Below are positions 1-8,687 of a stretch of 64,000 nt of DNA, one piece after another (position 1 is the stretch's first letter; each line of letters begins with the position of its first letter). The DNA is from an uncultured Lachnospiraceae bacterium (GTDB lineage Bacteria; Bacillota; Clostridia; Lachnospirales; Lachnospiraceae), in contig CANRMA010000001.1 of NCBI GenBank assembly GCA_947631625.1, positions 1-64,000 on the forward strand. The letters are read 5' to 3'. The notes under the pieces are model-generated. The model was not told where the DNA came from. It did not search any database and saw nothing but the letters and a program-made list of their open reading frames with translations. The translations under genes were made by a program, and so were the position numbers.

Positions 1-100
1 CTTTTTTCTCTGAAATTCTATCTTGAATTTTCAGGGCTGCATTACTGTTTGTTTGTCAAGGTGCATATCCCTGCATGTCTTCCATCGGACACGCAGCTTT

Positions 101-175
101 AGTATATTAACACAACCGCCCGCATGAGTCAAGACCTTTTTGAAATTTTTTTAATTTTAATTAAAATAATTATAA
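101..175 (-). promoter_or_regulatory. Strong sigma-A promoter facing out of the left edge
   Basis: On the minus strand TTGACT (127-132) is followed after 17 bases by TAATAT (104-109), with TATACT overlapping it. An A/T-rich stretch upstream (133-175) resembles an UP element. No coding region lies between this promoter and the window edge, so the transcript has an untranslated leader of at least 95 nt leading out of the window. Strong core promoter, UP-like tract and a long leader are typical of rRNA or tRNA operons; that assignment is inference because the downstream gene is not visible. Confidence 0.6.
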
Positions 176-402
176 GGCTAATCCGATACTCATAAAAACT
201 CAACTGAATTATGACATTTTCGTTATAGTTTTATTGCGGTGGATTTTTATTGTATCACTGTCTTCCAACTTTTGTCAAGAAATTTGAGAAATTTATTTCA
301 AATTTTAATATCTATAACTAATAAATAATCTATAACCAATAAATATTTATAATTAATAAATATATATAACAACAAATGTATATAATCAACAAATGTATAT
401 AA
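176..402. other. A/T-rich intergenic stretch with degenerate short repeats
   Basis: No gene is seen here. Between about 305 and 408 the sequence is built from degenerate 15-18 nt units of the kind ATAACTAATAAAT / ATATAACAACAAATGT. No T-run-backed hairpin that would terminate the gene ending at 403 is apparent. The stretch separates the CvpA-like gene from the outward promoter. Confidence 0.4.
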
Positions 403-813
403 CTAAATAACACTTCCGGTATATTTTAGAATATAACATAAGAAGGCTATAAAGATAAAAGCTTCACATAATCCTAAGATCGCACCCAGAAATTTATTCA
501 GACTGCCGATCACGGACACATTCGAAACAGCCATAAGCGGTTTGAATATCAAAGTGCAAAATTTATAGACAATTCCTATAACTGCCAAAGAAATCACGCA
601 TATTGCAAGCACGGTAAATTTTTGTGTTTTGGCGCTTACCACGGCAAAAAATATCAGCGCGATACAAATACATGAGATTACTGCCGAAAAAACATTTACC
701 AGTTCCTTAAGCATTCCGTTGCTAAAACCCTTTTTAATTCTCCATACCATCAATAGAATAAAGATTAAAATGTATATTATCTTCAAGTCAGTATACAGCA
801 CCTTTCCGCTCAT
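403..813 (-). CDS. CvpA-family-like membrane protein
   Basis: This is a small, very hydrophobic 136-aa protein with four predicted membrane segments (about residues 10-23, 36-60, 65-92 and 108-131). The arrangement of a GFSNGMLKEL motif after the first segment, and a final segment beginning LNKFLGAILGLCEAF, resembles the CvpA / colicin V production family, whose biochemical role is poorly defined (envelope homeostasis, sporulation-linked in some Firmicutes). It is last in a leftward trio with the DUF5711-like and LysM genes, so an envelope role is reasonable. No convincing Shine-Dalgarno sequence precedes the ATG at 813, so the start is uncertain. Family assignment is from motif memory only. 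Confidence 0.6.
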   Translation of the reverse strand: MSGKVLYTDLKIIYILIFILLMVWRIKKGFSNGMLKELVNVFSAVISCICIALIFFAVVSAKTQKFTVLAICVISLAVIGIVYKFCTLIFKPLMAVSNVSVIGSLNKFLGAILGLCEAFIFIAFLCYILKYTGSVI

Positions 814-880
814 AGATGACGCTCATAGATGATTAAATTTAATTTATCGAAACACTGTACATGTCAAAACACAAATCCCG

Positions 881-2095
881 CTACTTTAACTCAATCGTAT
901 CTATTGAGTCCTGTGTTACCAGAATGTATTTGTATGACGTAGACGTAGGCAGCATCGCATACACGGACTTTTCAAAAGCTCCTGCATATTTTTCCACACC
1001 GCTCATATTAAAAATCTGACATTCCGATTCATTGTAAATAATGATCCTGTCCTCCGCAAATACAATGTCAGAGTATTCCAAATTAAATTTAATGGTTTGA
1101 ATTAACTGACCTGATTTATTATATACATCTAAACGATATCTGCTATCACTGTCAAGGCTGTTAAATATAAGTCCGACATATTCTTTTCCGTAATAAATCT
1201 GCTGCACATCTTCATTGATCAGGCTTGTCGCCGTGCTTACAGGCTTTTCTGCGCCGCTGAAAAACATAATTCTGTCATCGGAAACCGCAAACATATTTTT
1301 GTCATCCAAAAAATGTGTATATCCCACCACCACATTCTGATAATCATAACCACTTACATAATTATCAGTATTGTTTTGTCCGACTTCGCCAAAATTATAA
1401 AATGCAACACTGGATTTAAGGGCACCGCTGTCAACAAAAAGGTAAGTCACACATACAAGTTTCCCGTTGGGCGAAATAGAAACCTTAAACGGATAGCCGC
1501 TGTCTTTCATCGTAGTTCTAAAATGTACAAGTTCTTCTCCTTCCGTATTATAAAGATAAATAAGCGTAACATCCGAATCATCCAACACCACTGCGACCAC
1601 ACCGTTAGCCGCGACACAGAAACTCCTGATCGGTTTGGTGGTAACGATCTGCCCCAATATTCTGTCAGTACTAACAATATATATGTTTCTTCCGTTGTAA
1701 TCCCCTATGGCGGCTACATTCCGGCAGATATCAACCATTGGGTTCTGCATTTCAAAAGTCTCATTCCATACTGCATTACCCTTTATGTCTATAGAGCTTG
1801 CCCCGTCTTTACTATAAGTTAATATGTTCCCGGCAAATGACTCCATACTTCTGTTTGGAGAAGATTCGACATCTATGGAAGATACGACAACGCTCTGTGT
1901 ATAGATTTTATTTTTCCAATAAATCATAACAGCAACAACTATTGCCACTGCCAATATCAGAACCAACGCCCCGCGATAAAAAACAGTAAATTTATGACTC
2001 TTTATTTTCTCCAGATAATTAGCATGTATTACCTTTTCACTATTATTATCTTTATTCTTTTCTTTATTTTTAAAGTAACTTCTAACGTCGATCAT
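881..2095 (-). CDS. DUF5711-like membrane-anchored beta-propeller protein
   Basis: The product (404 aa) has a charged cytoplasmic N terminus, one membrane segment (about residues 41-60) and a long extracytoplasmic part. That part is a series of short beta-strand-rich units with aromatic and Gly-Asn turns, such as VAAIGDYNGRNIYIV and KVSISPNGKLVCV, as in WD40- or PQQ-like propellers. This matches the pattern of the DUF5711 family common in Lachnospiraceae. No catalytic motif is visible. It lies 65 bp downstream of the LysM gene and 67 bp upstream of the CvpA-like gene, probably in one transcript. Function unknown; an extracellular scaffold or sensor is a guess. Confidence 0.65.
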   Translation of the reverse strand: MIDVRSYFKNKEKNKDNNSEKVIHANYLEKIKSHKFTVFYRGALVLILAVAIVVAVMIYWKNKIYTQSVVVSSIDVESSPNRSMESFAGNILTYSKDGASSIDIKGNAVWNETFEMQNPMVDICRNVAAIGDYNGRNIYIVSTDRILGQIVTTKPIRSFCVAANGVVAVVLDDSDVTLIYLYNTEGEELVHFRTTMKDSGYPFKVSISPNGKLVCVTYLFVDSGALKSSVAFYNFGEVGQNNTDNYVSGYDYQNVVVGYTHFLDDKNMFAVSDDRIMFFSGAEKPVSTATSLINEDVQQIYYGKEYVGLIFNSLDSDSRYRLDVYNKSGQLIQTIKFNLEYSDIVFAEDRIIIYNESECQIFNMSGVEKYAGAFEKSVYAMLPTSTSYKYILVTQDSIDTIELK

Positions 2096-2160
2096 GCGTT
2101 ATTCCTCTTTATATAATACAGTCACATATACATAACACGTATATTGTATCACATATTCAG

Positions 2161-3519
2161 CTACGGGAGTATTATTTTTTGTCCGTATTTTATATTATCG
2201 GGATCTTCTATTTTATTTATCTCGCAAATTTCCTTTACTTTCGACGCGTCCCCATATAATTTTATGCAAATGTTACACAGCGTATCGCCTTTTTCAATTT
2301 CATAATATTCGGTATAATTCCGTGCAAAAGCCTCTTGGGCCTGCGGCTGTTCTTCACTGCTTTCAGCTGCATTTACATCATCGGAACTACCATTCTCTGC
2401 ATTACTGTTCCCGGCATTACTGTCATCTGATTGACCGTTTCCGGCATTACTTTCGTCTGATTGACCGTTTTCGGCATTGCCATCTTCCGATTTACTGTTG
2501 TCGGCATTATTTTCATCCGATTTACCGTTTGCAGTATTGCCTTCATCTTCGTTACTGTTTGCGGCATTAATTTCTTCGGCTTTACCGTTATCTGTATTTT
2601 CCGTATCCGTATTCTCTGAACCAAGATTTTCTTCGGCGGTTCCGCCAGTGTGATTACCGGAGTTATCCGCCTTTTGTTCTTTCCCTGCATCAGACTCACC
2701 GGTATCTTCTTTCTCCTGTGTCCCGGGCTCTGACTCTTTCGCATCCCGATTTTCTTTTTCAAACTCTGCATCTATATCTTCCAAACGCAGAACAGTGCCA
2801 TCCGCTTCTTCTTTATTCTCATAACCGCTATTTTTTGCTGCCTCCTGATTTTCCATTGTAAAAAATACTTCTATCGCACTCTGTCCCAGATCCCAAAGCT
2901 TGGCATAGCTGTTGGTCGAACCGATTATTATGGCCGCCAGAATGAGAAAAACAGCCGTAAGCTGAATTGCCATCCACTTTCCTTTTGTATTAGGCTTTAC
3001 AATTTTTGCAGAATTTGCGTCTTTTTTATGCGCGCCGTCAAATAAAGAATGCCCCTGCTGTTTTGAACGCGCAGATCCAGACTGCTCGACAGACTTATAC
3101 AATGCCTTAAATTTATCGTCTTCTTTTTCCCTCGGTACCTCATCTTTCCGCTGTTCTATCATATAGCTCTGCATGGCTTCATTAGCATGATAAAAAATAT
3201 AATAGCCTGCAAGTTCATACCGCCTTCCGTCTCCCTTTTTGGAATACTCCGTTACGGAAAAAACAGGCATGTCCACCTCGGGACGACACGTGATTTCTTC
3301 CAAAAGCTCATATCTTACAAAATATGAAATATTTTTTTCAAGCCCTGCGCCGTATATGTAATATTTTTTATTCTTCTGTTCCCTTGTGCCATAGAAAAAA
3401 ATATTTTTGCTGTCTGTGGTTCCAAAATTTTTCAGATATGACATAACGTAGTCTTCTACATATAGCTGATATTTTTCCTCTTTTTCCCCTTTGTGAATTA
3501 CAATATCCGTCGTTTCCAT
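2161..3519 (-). CDS. LysM-domain protein with transmembrane segment and Asn-rich repeat linker
   Basis: Starting at the ATG at 3519, preceded by GAAAGGTG, the protein has 452 aa. An N-terminal soluble domain (about 1-120; no family recognised) is followed by a linker, one membrane segment (about residues 180-200), a low-complexity region rich in Asn, Ser, Asp, Glu and Gly, and a C-terminal LysM domain (about 402-452; motif YEIEKGDTLCNICIKLYG) that should bind peptidoglycan. The low-complexity part contains a decapeptide repeat of the type SDESNAGNGQ, mirrored by a 30-nt DNA repeat. The topology places LysM outside the membrane. An upstream in-frame ATG at 3591 would add 24 hydrophobic residues but has no good ribosome site. 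It heads the envelope trio. Confidence 0.75.
   Translation of the reverse strand: METTDIVIHKGEKEEKYQLYVEDYVMSYLKNFGTTDSKNIFFYGTREQKNKKYYIYGAGLEKNISYFVRYELLEEITCRPEVDMPVFSVTEYSKKGDGRRYELAGYYIFYHANEAMQSYMIEQRKDEVPREKEDDKFKALYKSVEQSGSARSKQQGHSLFDGAHKKDANSAKIVKPNTKGKWMAIQLTAVFLILAAIIIGSTNSYAKLWDLGQSAIEVFFTMENQEAAKNSGYENKEEADGTVLRLEDIDAEFEKENRDAKESEPGTQEKEDTGESDAGKEQKADNSGNHTGGTAEENLGSENTDTENTDNGKAEEINAANSNEDEGNTANGKSDENNADNSKSEDGNAENGQSDESNAGNGQSDDSNAGNSNAENGSSDDVNAAESSEEQPQAQEAFARNYTEYYEIEKGDTLCNICIKLYGDASKVKEICEINKIEDPDNIKYGQKIILP
2393..2590. repeat. Degenerate 30-bp tandem repeat inside the LysM gene
   Basis: About six degenerate copies of a 30-bp unit (plus-strand core GGCATTACTGTCATCTGATT plus ten bases) encode the Asn/Ser/Asp-rich linker. 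Copies differ mainly at silent positions and at the second codon of the unit, so the array is old or under selection for protein composition. Confidence 0.7.
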
Positions 3520-3662
3520 TAAACTCACCACACCTTTCAACAACCTGCATATCAGGCATATTTTTATAACTATAGCATAAGAAAGGCGCAAAATTTATCA
3601 AATCCCGCGGCAAATCGGAACAGAAATATCGTTTATTATGCTAACTATATGCATCAATGGTT

Positions 3663-3690
3663 AAGGACCGGTCATATGGGCCGGTCCTTT
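3663..3690. terminator. Hairpin downstream of galM
   Basis: A perfect 9-bp stem, AAGGACCGG pairing with CCGGTCCTT around a 9-nt loop, lies 9 bp beyond the galM stop codon. The U-tract is short in both directions, so termination may be partial. Confidence 0.6.
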
Positions 3691-3698
3691 GCGGTATT

Positions 3699-4736
3699 TT
3701 ATATAAATTGATAAATTGTTATGGCGTCATAAGATCTATTTGGTCCAAAGATAACTGACGGGAACTGAGGATGGTGAACGGAATCCGGAAAATATTGTGT
3801 TTCCAGGCAAAGACCGCTTCTCGCATCATACACCGCGCCATCCTTGCCGCTTTCCCTGCTTATACAGTTTCCCGCATAAAACTGCAGCCCCGGCAGTGTG
3901 GAAAATACTTTCATCTTTCTGCCGCTGGCAGGATCTTCAACAAAAGCTGCTTCCTTTAACGTGCCGTCGGCTCCATCCACAACAAAATTATGATCATATC
4001 CTTTTACCAGTTTAAGCTGTTCAAAATCAGCGTCAATCTCATCGCCTACCCGCCTGGGGGTTGTAAAATCCAAAGGCGTTCCTTTTACGGTAACTATTTC
4101 GCCTGTAGGAATAGCGCCTTCCACAATCGGCGTATAGGAACTTGCATGAATGGTCAATATATGATCTTCTATTTTACCTGCATTATGTCCGCTTAAATTA
4201 AAATATGTGTGGTTAGTAAGATTTATAGGGGTATCCGAATCACTTTCCGCATGATATGTCAGCTTAAGGCTGTTATCTTCCGACAAAGAATAGGACACCC
4301 TAAACTTTTTATTGCCGGGGAAGCCGATATAGCCATCCGCCATCTCCGTCGAAAAAGTGACACTCGTGTCAGTTTCTTCCGTGACATCCCACACGCGTTT
4401 ATGAAGACCGTATTCCATATGGCTATGCAGATTATTAGGGCCGTCATTTACTTCAATCTTATATTCAGTATCACCTATATTAAAAGTTGCATTTCCTATA
4501 CGGTTGGCGCTCGGACCAATAACAACGCCAAAAAAACTGCCGTTTCCATAATAGTCCTCAAGCTTATCAAAACCCAACACTATATCGTCTGTTTTACCGT
4601 TTGCGTCAGGCACATAAAGATTTACCAAAACAGCGCCCAAATTAATAACTCTTGCCTTTATGCCATTTGAATTCTCCAACGTATAAGCATATACATCTTT
4701 TCCGTCCCCGGATATCCCAAACAATTCTTTTTTCAT
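3699..4736 (-). CDS. galM: Galactose mutarotase (aldose 1-epimerase)
   Basis: Aldose 1-epimerase interconverts alpha and beta anomers of galactose and other hexoses in the cytoplasm. The 345-aa length is normal. The family's catalytic histidine lies in INLTNHTYFNLSGH (His176), another conserved histidine in NNLHSH (His104), and the catalytic glutamate in the C-terminal LCLETQYFPDS. A good ribosome site (AGAAAGGATC) precedes the ATG at 4736. It is 40 bp downstream of recR and is probably co-transcribed with the DNA-repair genes, followed by a hairpin. The neighbourhood has no other Leloir genes, so it may serve sugars released from pectin side chains; that last point is inference. Confidence 0.93.
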   Translation of the reverse strand: MKKELFGISGDGKDVYAYTLENSNGIKARVINLGAVLVNLYVPDANGKTDDIVLGFDKLEDYYGNGSFFGVVIGPSANRIGNATFNIGDTEYKIEVNDGPNNLHSHMEYGLHKRVWDVTEETDTSVTFSTEMADGYIGFPGNKKFRVSYSLSEDNSLKLTYHAESDSDTPINLTNHTYFNLSGHNAGKIEDHILTIHASSYTPIVEGAIPTGEIVTVKGTPLDFTTPRRVGDEIDADFEQLKLVKGYDHNFVVDGADGTLKEAAFVEDPASGRKMKVFSTLPGLQFYAGNCISRESGKDGAVYDARSGLCLETQYFPDSVHHPQFPSVIFGPNRSYDAITIYQFI

Positions 4737-4776
4737 CTTTTATGATCCTTTCTAAATCTTCGTGGATACCGCGCGC

Positions 4777-5373
4777 TTACAACTCGGTGCGCCCCTCTAA
4801 TGCGCGCAGCAGCGTAACTTCGTCTATATACTCCAGATCCCCGCCTACAGGCACGCCACTGGCGATCCTTGTAACTTTGACTCCGGTAGGTTTAATGAGC
4901 TTACCTATATACATCGCCGTAGTCTCTCCCTCGAGGCTTGAATTGGTAGCGATTATCACTTCATTCACATCTTCTTTAAGCCGCTGCATAAGTTCTTTTA
5001 ATTTAATATCATGCGGTCCGATACCAAGCATCGGAGAAATGGCTCCATGCAACACATGATATACACCCATGTATTTACCTGTTTTTTCATATGCCGCCAG
5101 ATCCCTCGTGTTCTCTACTACCATAATCGTCTTATGATCTCTGTTTACATTTGAACAGATCGGACATACTTCACTGTCGGTAAGAGTAAAACATTCTTTA
5201 CAGTATCTGACTTTATCTCTTGCCTCCATCATTGCCGCCGCAAGCCTGTCAACTCTTTCCTTAGGCATATTAATAATATGAAAAGCCAATCTCTGGGCAG
5301 ATTTTGAGCCAATCCCCGGAAGCCCTGCAAGTTCTTCTATTAACTTATTGATATATCCGCTGTATAAATCCAT
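4777..5373 (-). CDS. recR: Recombination mediator RecR
   Basis: RecR acts with RecF/RecO to load RecA at single-strand gaps. The 198-aa protein has the full family layout: helix-hairpin-helix ([17 protein letters not shown], about 17-33), a C4 zinc motif (Cys58, 61, 70, 73), a Toprim domain beginning near MVVENTRDL (about 84), and the C-terminal basic tail. The start codon overlaps the ybaB stop as TAATG, implying translational coupling. The ybaB-recR pair downstream of dnaX is conserved across Firmicutes. Confidence 0.97.
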   Translation of the reverse strand: MDLYSGYINKLIEELAGLPGIGSKSAQRLAFHIINMPKERVDRLAAAMMEARDKVRYCKECFTLTDSEVCPICSNVNRDHKTIMVVENTRDLAAYEKTGKYMGVYHVLHGAISPMLGIGPHDIKLKELMQRLKEDVNEVIIATNSSLEGETTAMYIGKLIKPTGVKVTRIASGVPVGGDLEYIDEVTLLRALEGRTEL

Positions 5374-5726
5374 TAGAAAGGCAAGCCTCCGCCCAGACCA
5401 AGTCCGCCCGTCATCTTGCTCATCATCTCTGCATTAGCTTCATCTGCCATGCGCAGCGCCTCATTTGCTGCTGCCATAACAAGGTCTTCAAGCATTTCAA
5501 CGTCATCCGGATCAACCACTTCCTGCGATAACTTAACTTTGGTAATCTCTTTTTTACCGGTAACCGTTACTTCCACAGCGCCGCCGCCTGCTTTGGCGCT
5601 AAACTCTTTCTCCTCGAGTTCTTTCTGATTTTCTTCCATCTGACGCTGCATCCTCTGCGCCTGTTTCATTAAATTATTCATATTTCCCGGTATTCCGCCT
5701 CCCGGAAAGCCTCCTCGTTTTGCCAT
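5373..5726 (-). CDS. YbaB/EbfC nucleoid-associated protein
   Basis: This 117-aa protein belongs to the YbaB/EbfC family of dimeric DNA-binding nucleoid proteins. Seen are the Gly-rich N terminus, the [20 protein letters not shown] helix, the strand [20 protein letters not shown], a [20 protein letters not shown] helix and a Gly-rich tail. AGAGGT precedes the start. Located between dnaX (44 bp gap) and recR (1 nt overlap), the classic repair/replication cluster. Confidence 0.95.
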   Translation of the reverse strand: MAKRGGFPGGGIPGNMNNLMKQAQRMQRQMEENQKELEEKEFSAKAGGGAVEVTVTGKKEITKVKLSQEVVDPDDVEMLEDLVMAAANEALRMADEANAEMMSKMTGGLGLGGGLPF

Positions 5727-5770
5727 GTTTTTACCTCTTTTCTGTTAAAATAATATTTGATTTATCTTAT

Positions 5771-7357
5771 TCATTCATCATCTTCATCTATATCAATGTG
5801 TATTATCTTGCTTAAATCAACATATTCCTGATCAAAGCTCTGTTCGTTTCTTATGCTCCTTATATCAACCTCTACTTCCTTACCTGCGGTTTCAGATATT
5901 ATCTGCTCAAGCAGTTCTTTATGCCCTTCCTGCCTGAGAAAATAATCCGACGCTATTCCGTCCTCAACAACAACCATAAGTTTATTATCCCCGCCAAGAC
6001 TTAAATGAGCCGTTTTTATATATTGCTTCATAGGCATTGAGGCCGCGCCGACTATAGCCGGCCATCCGCTCACAATAGCTTTGATATCCTCAGGAATTGC
6101 CTTTGGCAGCTGCGGGCGTTCTGCTGCATTTCCTGCCTGCTTCACACTGATCTGCCTTTCCTGTGCATATATATCGGAGCCCGATGGCGCAACTATACCT
6201 TTTTCCAACTTATCTTCTATTGCGCGAATCCTCTCCAACAGCGAGTCAGCATCTTTTTCCATACTAGGCCTGCATAATTTTATTAACGCTATTTCGATGA
6301 GAATTCTCTTCTGCGCCGCATATTTGATCTGGCCTGAAAGTTCGGAGAAAATACGTATATACCGCATTATAGTCTCCATCTCAATAACAGCGGCTTCTTC
6401 TTTTAATCTTTCCAGATTCTCGGAAGACATATCAATGGCATCTTCCATCATTTCAGAGTCGGATGTCTTCACCAACAAAAGATTTCGCAGATACCATGTA
6501 AAATCCGTTATAAACTGAGGCAGATCACGCCCCTGCATCACAATTTCTTCAAGCAGGGCAATACATGACGGCACATCGCGCCTGACTACATTTTCAAGCA
6601 GCCTGCCAAATACTTCCGTATCCACTGTTCCAAGCACATCCAATACCATGTCGTAGGTAAGATCTTTTCCAAAATGAAAAGCTATGCACTGGTCCAAAAG
6701 GCTCAAAGAATCACGAAATGAACCGTCAGCGCTTTTTGCAATATAACGAAGAGCCTTATCCTCAACGGATATATCTTCTATTTTCATTATCTCGCTTAAT
6801 CTGTCCGTAATGGTATCTATGGAAATTCTTTTAAAATCATACCGTTGGCAGCGCGATAAAATAGTTATCGGTATTTTATGCACTTCTGTAGTCGCCAGTA
6901 TAAAAATAACATATGAGGGCGGTTCTTCCAAGGTTTTTAACAGCGCATTAAACGCGCCCGTCGAAAGCATATGAACCTCATCTATAATGTAAACCTTATA
7001 TTTACCGTCAGCAGGTGAATAGGATACTTCATCCACAATTTCCCTTATATTATCAACACCATTGTTAGAAGCGGCATCGATCTCTATCACATTCATGCTG
7101 CTGCCGGCCGCAATAGCCTTACAGCTTCGGCATTCACGGCAGGGACTTCCGTCTACGGGATTTTCACAATTTACTGCTTTGGCAAAAATCTTGGCAATTG
7201 ACGTTTTTCCCGTACCTCTGGTTCCGCAAAAAAGATAAGCATGCCCTATACGCTGCGCCTTAATCTGATTTCTCAATGTTGTAACGATATGTTCCTGTCC
7301 TTTTACATCCTCAAAACGATCCGGACGAAACTTGCGGTAAAGTGCTGTATATGACAT
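5771..7357 (-). CDS. dnaX: DNA polymerase III subunits gamma/tau
   Basis: DnaX is the ATPase core of the clamp loader. From the ATG at 7357 (AGGTGA six bases upstream) it is 528 aa; an in-frame start at 7396 would add 13 unlikely residues. Walker A is GTRGTGKT (45-52), the four zinc cysteines are 64, 73, 76 and 79, Walker B is DEVH (126-129), and sensor/arginine-finger region LSRCQRYDFKR follows. The C-terminal tau part is short compared with E. coli and shows no obvious programmed frameshift A-run. It is 56 bp downstream of the phosphofructokinase gene. Confidence 0.96.
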   Translation of the reverse strand: MSYTALYRKFRPDRFEDVKGQEHIVTTLRNQIKAQRIGHAYLFCGTRGTGKTSIAKIFAKAVNCENPVDGSPCRECRSCKAIAAGSSMNVIEIDAASNNGVDNIREIVDEVSYSPADGKYKVYIIDEVHMLSTGAFNALLKTLEEPPSYVIFILATTEVHKIPITILSRCQRYDFKRISIDTITDRLSEIMKIEDISVEDKALRYIAKSADGSFRDSLSLLDQCIAFHFGKDLTYDMVLDVLGTVDTEVFGRLLENVVRRDVPSCIALLEEIVMQGRDLPQFITDFTWYLRNLLLVKTSDSEMMEDAIDMSSENLERLKEEAAVIEMETIMRYIRIFSELSGQIKYAAQKRILIEIALIKLCRPSMEKDADSLLERIRAIEDKLEKGIVAPSGSDIYAQERQISVKQAGNAAERPQLPKAIPEDIKAIVSGWPAIVGAASMPMKQYIKTAHLSLGGDNKLMVVVEDGIASDYFLRQEGHKELLEQIISETAGKEVEVDIRSIRNEQSFDQEYVDLSKIIHIDIDEDDE

Positions 7358-7413
7358 ACATGTCACCTTTTCCTTTCTACTAATCAACCGAATCAACCGC
7401 AGTCCGTCGTCGC

Positions 7414-8487
7414 TTAATCGCCAAAACTGATCCCCGTTAATTTGGCTTCCTGTACGATCGTTGCATCCGGCGCTACCATCTTTAATTTGCCGGCTACTTC
7501 CTCCAAAGGAACCTTTACTATCTCTCTGTTCTTATAACCGACCATAAAACCATATTCACCGTTTAAGATCATCTTACCTGCCTCAGCTCCCAGACGCGTT
7601 GCAAACACACGGTCATACGGACACGGGCTCCCGCCTCGCTGAGTGTGTCCGGGTACTGTTACACGTACATCCTGCCCGGTCTTTTGCTGAATCTTATCCG
7701 CTATCTCATAAGAAACCGAAGGATAAGGATAATTCTTCATTTTCTCTTTATATTCTTTCTTGGAAAGTTTGGCGTCTTCTTTGGATATCGCGCCTTCCGC
7801 AACCGCCATGATCGTAAACTTGGAGCCACGCTCCGCGCGCGCGTTTATAGCTTCTATTATTTTATCAATATCATAGGGTATCTCGGGAATAAGAATTATA
7901 TCGGCGCCTCCGGCCATTCCTGCATTCAGCGTAAGCCAACCCACTTTATGTCCCATTACCTCCACGATAAAAATACGTCCGTGTGAAGCGGCTGTTGTGT
8001 GTATACAGTCAATGCATGCCGTTGCAATATCAACCGCGCTCTGGAAGCCGAACGTCATATCCGTTCCCCACAGATCATTATCTATCGTTTTAGGAAGCGT
8101 CACTATATTGAGTCCCTCTTCTCTTAAAAGATTAGCAGTTTTATGCGTTCCGTTACCGCCTAAGATAACAAGGCAATCCAACTTTAATTTATAATAATTC
8201 TGTTTCATTGCCTCAACTTTATCAAGACCGTTCTCATCAGGCTCTCTCATTAATTTAAAAGGAGTTCTTGAACTTCCAAGAATCGTCCCTCCTTTGGTCA
8301 GTATGCCTGAAAAATCAGTTCCCGTAAGCATACGAAAATCACCATAAATCAATCCTTTGTATCCTTCAAGAAAACCATAGATTTCCACAGCCTCACCACT
8401 GCACGACAGGCATTTGACAACTCCACGCATTGCTGCGTTTAATGCCTGACAGTCTCCGCCGCTGGTCAACATTCCGATTCTTTTCAT
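7414..8487 (-). CDS. 6-phosphofructokinase, group III / mixed-substrate type
   Basis: The enzyme phosphorylates fructose 6-phosphate in glycolysis. The 357-aa sequence has LTSGGDCQALNAAM at the N terminus, GGNGT (110-114), PKTIDND (132-138) and the effector/substrate region PGHTQRGGSPCPYDR. In this superfamily Gly in the GGxG position usually goes with ATP use, while Asp there and Lys in PKTIDND go with pyrophosphate use. This protein combines the ATP-type Gly with the PPi-type Lys, as in the group III enzymes, so ATP is the more likely donor but not certain. GGAGG lies upstream. It heads the dnaX-ybaB-recR-galM transcript. Confidence 0.9.
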   Translation of the reverse strand: MKRIGMLTSGGDCQALNAAMRGVVKCLSCSGEAVEIYGFLEGYKGLIYGDFRMLTGTDFSGILTKGGTILGSSRTPFKLMREPDENGLDKVEAMKQNYYKLKLDCLVILGGNGTHKTANLLREEGLNIVTLPKTIDNDLWGTDMTFGFQSAVDIATACIDCIHTTAASHGRIFIVEVMGHKVGWLTLNAGMAGGADIILIPEIPYDIDKIIEAINARAERGSKFTIMAVAEGAISKEDAKLSKKEYKEKMKNYPYPSVSYEIADKIQQKTGQDVRVTVPGHTQRGGSPCPYDRVFATRLGAEAGKMILNGEYGFMVGYKNREIVKVPLEEVAGKLKMVAPDATIVQEAKLTGISFGD

Positions 8488-8631
8488 ACCGCTTCCTCCT
8501 TAATGATCATTTTAGATTCAACAACGGAAAGAAGGTTTCACCGACTTTCTATTGTAATGAATAAGATTATAATAATAAATTAAATATAGCAAGTAAATTA
8601 TATAATATTTTGGGGAGTATCACAAGGTTAA
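8488..8631. promoter_or_regulatory. Promoter region of the pfk-dnaX transcript
   Basis: A/T-rich region upstream of the phosphofructokinase gene. A TATAAT-like -10 hexamer occurs on the minus strand about 80-90 bp upstream of the start, with no clear matching -35. The terminator of the giant gene at 8632-8668 precedes it, so the pfk group probably has its own promoter here. Confidence 0.35.
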
Positions 8632-8668
8632 AAATAAAAAGACTGCCGCACGAATGCGACAGCCTTTT
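8632..8668 (-). terminator. Rho-independent terminator of the giant pectinase gene
   Basis: On the minus strand GGCUGUCGCA pairs with UGCGGCAGUC around a UUCG tetraloop (two G-U pairs), followed at once by UUUUUAUUUUU. It lies about 20 bp after the stop codon at 8688. Confidence 0.93.
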
Positions 8669-8687
8669 ATAAACTTTAAAACCACTC

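Noticed and set aside
2322-2771. Open frames on either strand over the LysM linker
   Set aside because: They are shadows of the repeat-coded linker with His/Arg-rich or Lys/Met-rich nonsense composition.
5771-7357. Programmed frameshift producing gamma from dnaX
   Set aside because: No A-rich slippery heptamer followed by a hairpin was found at the expected place.
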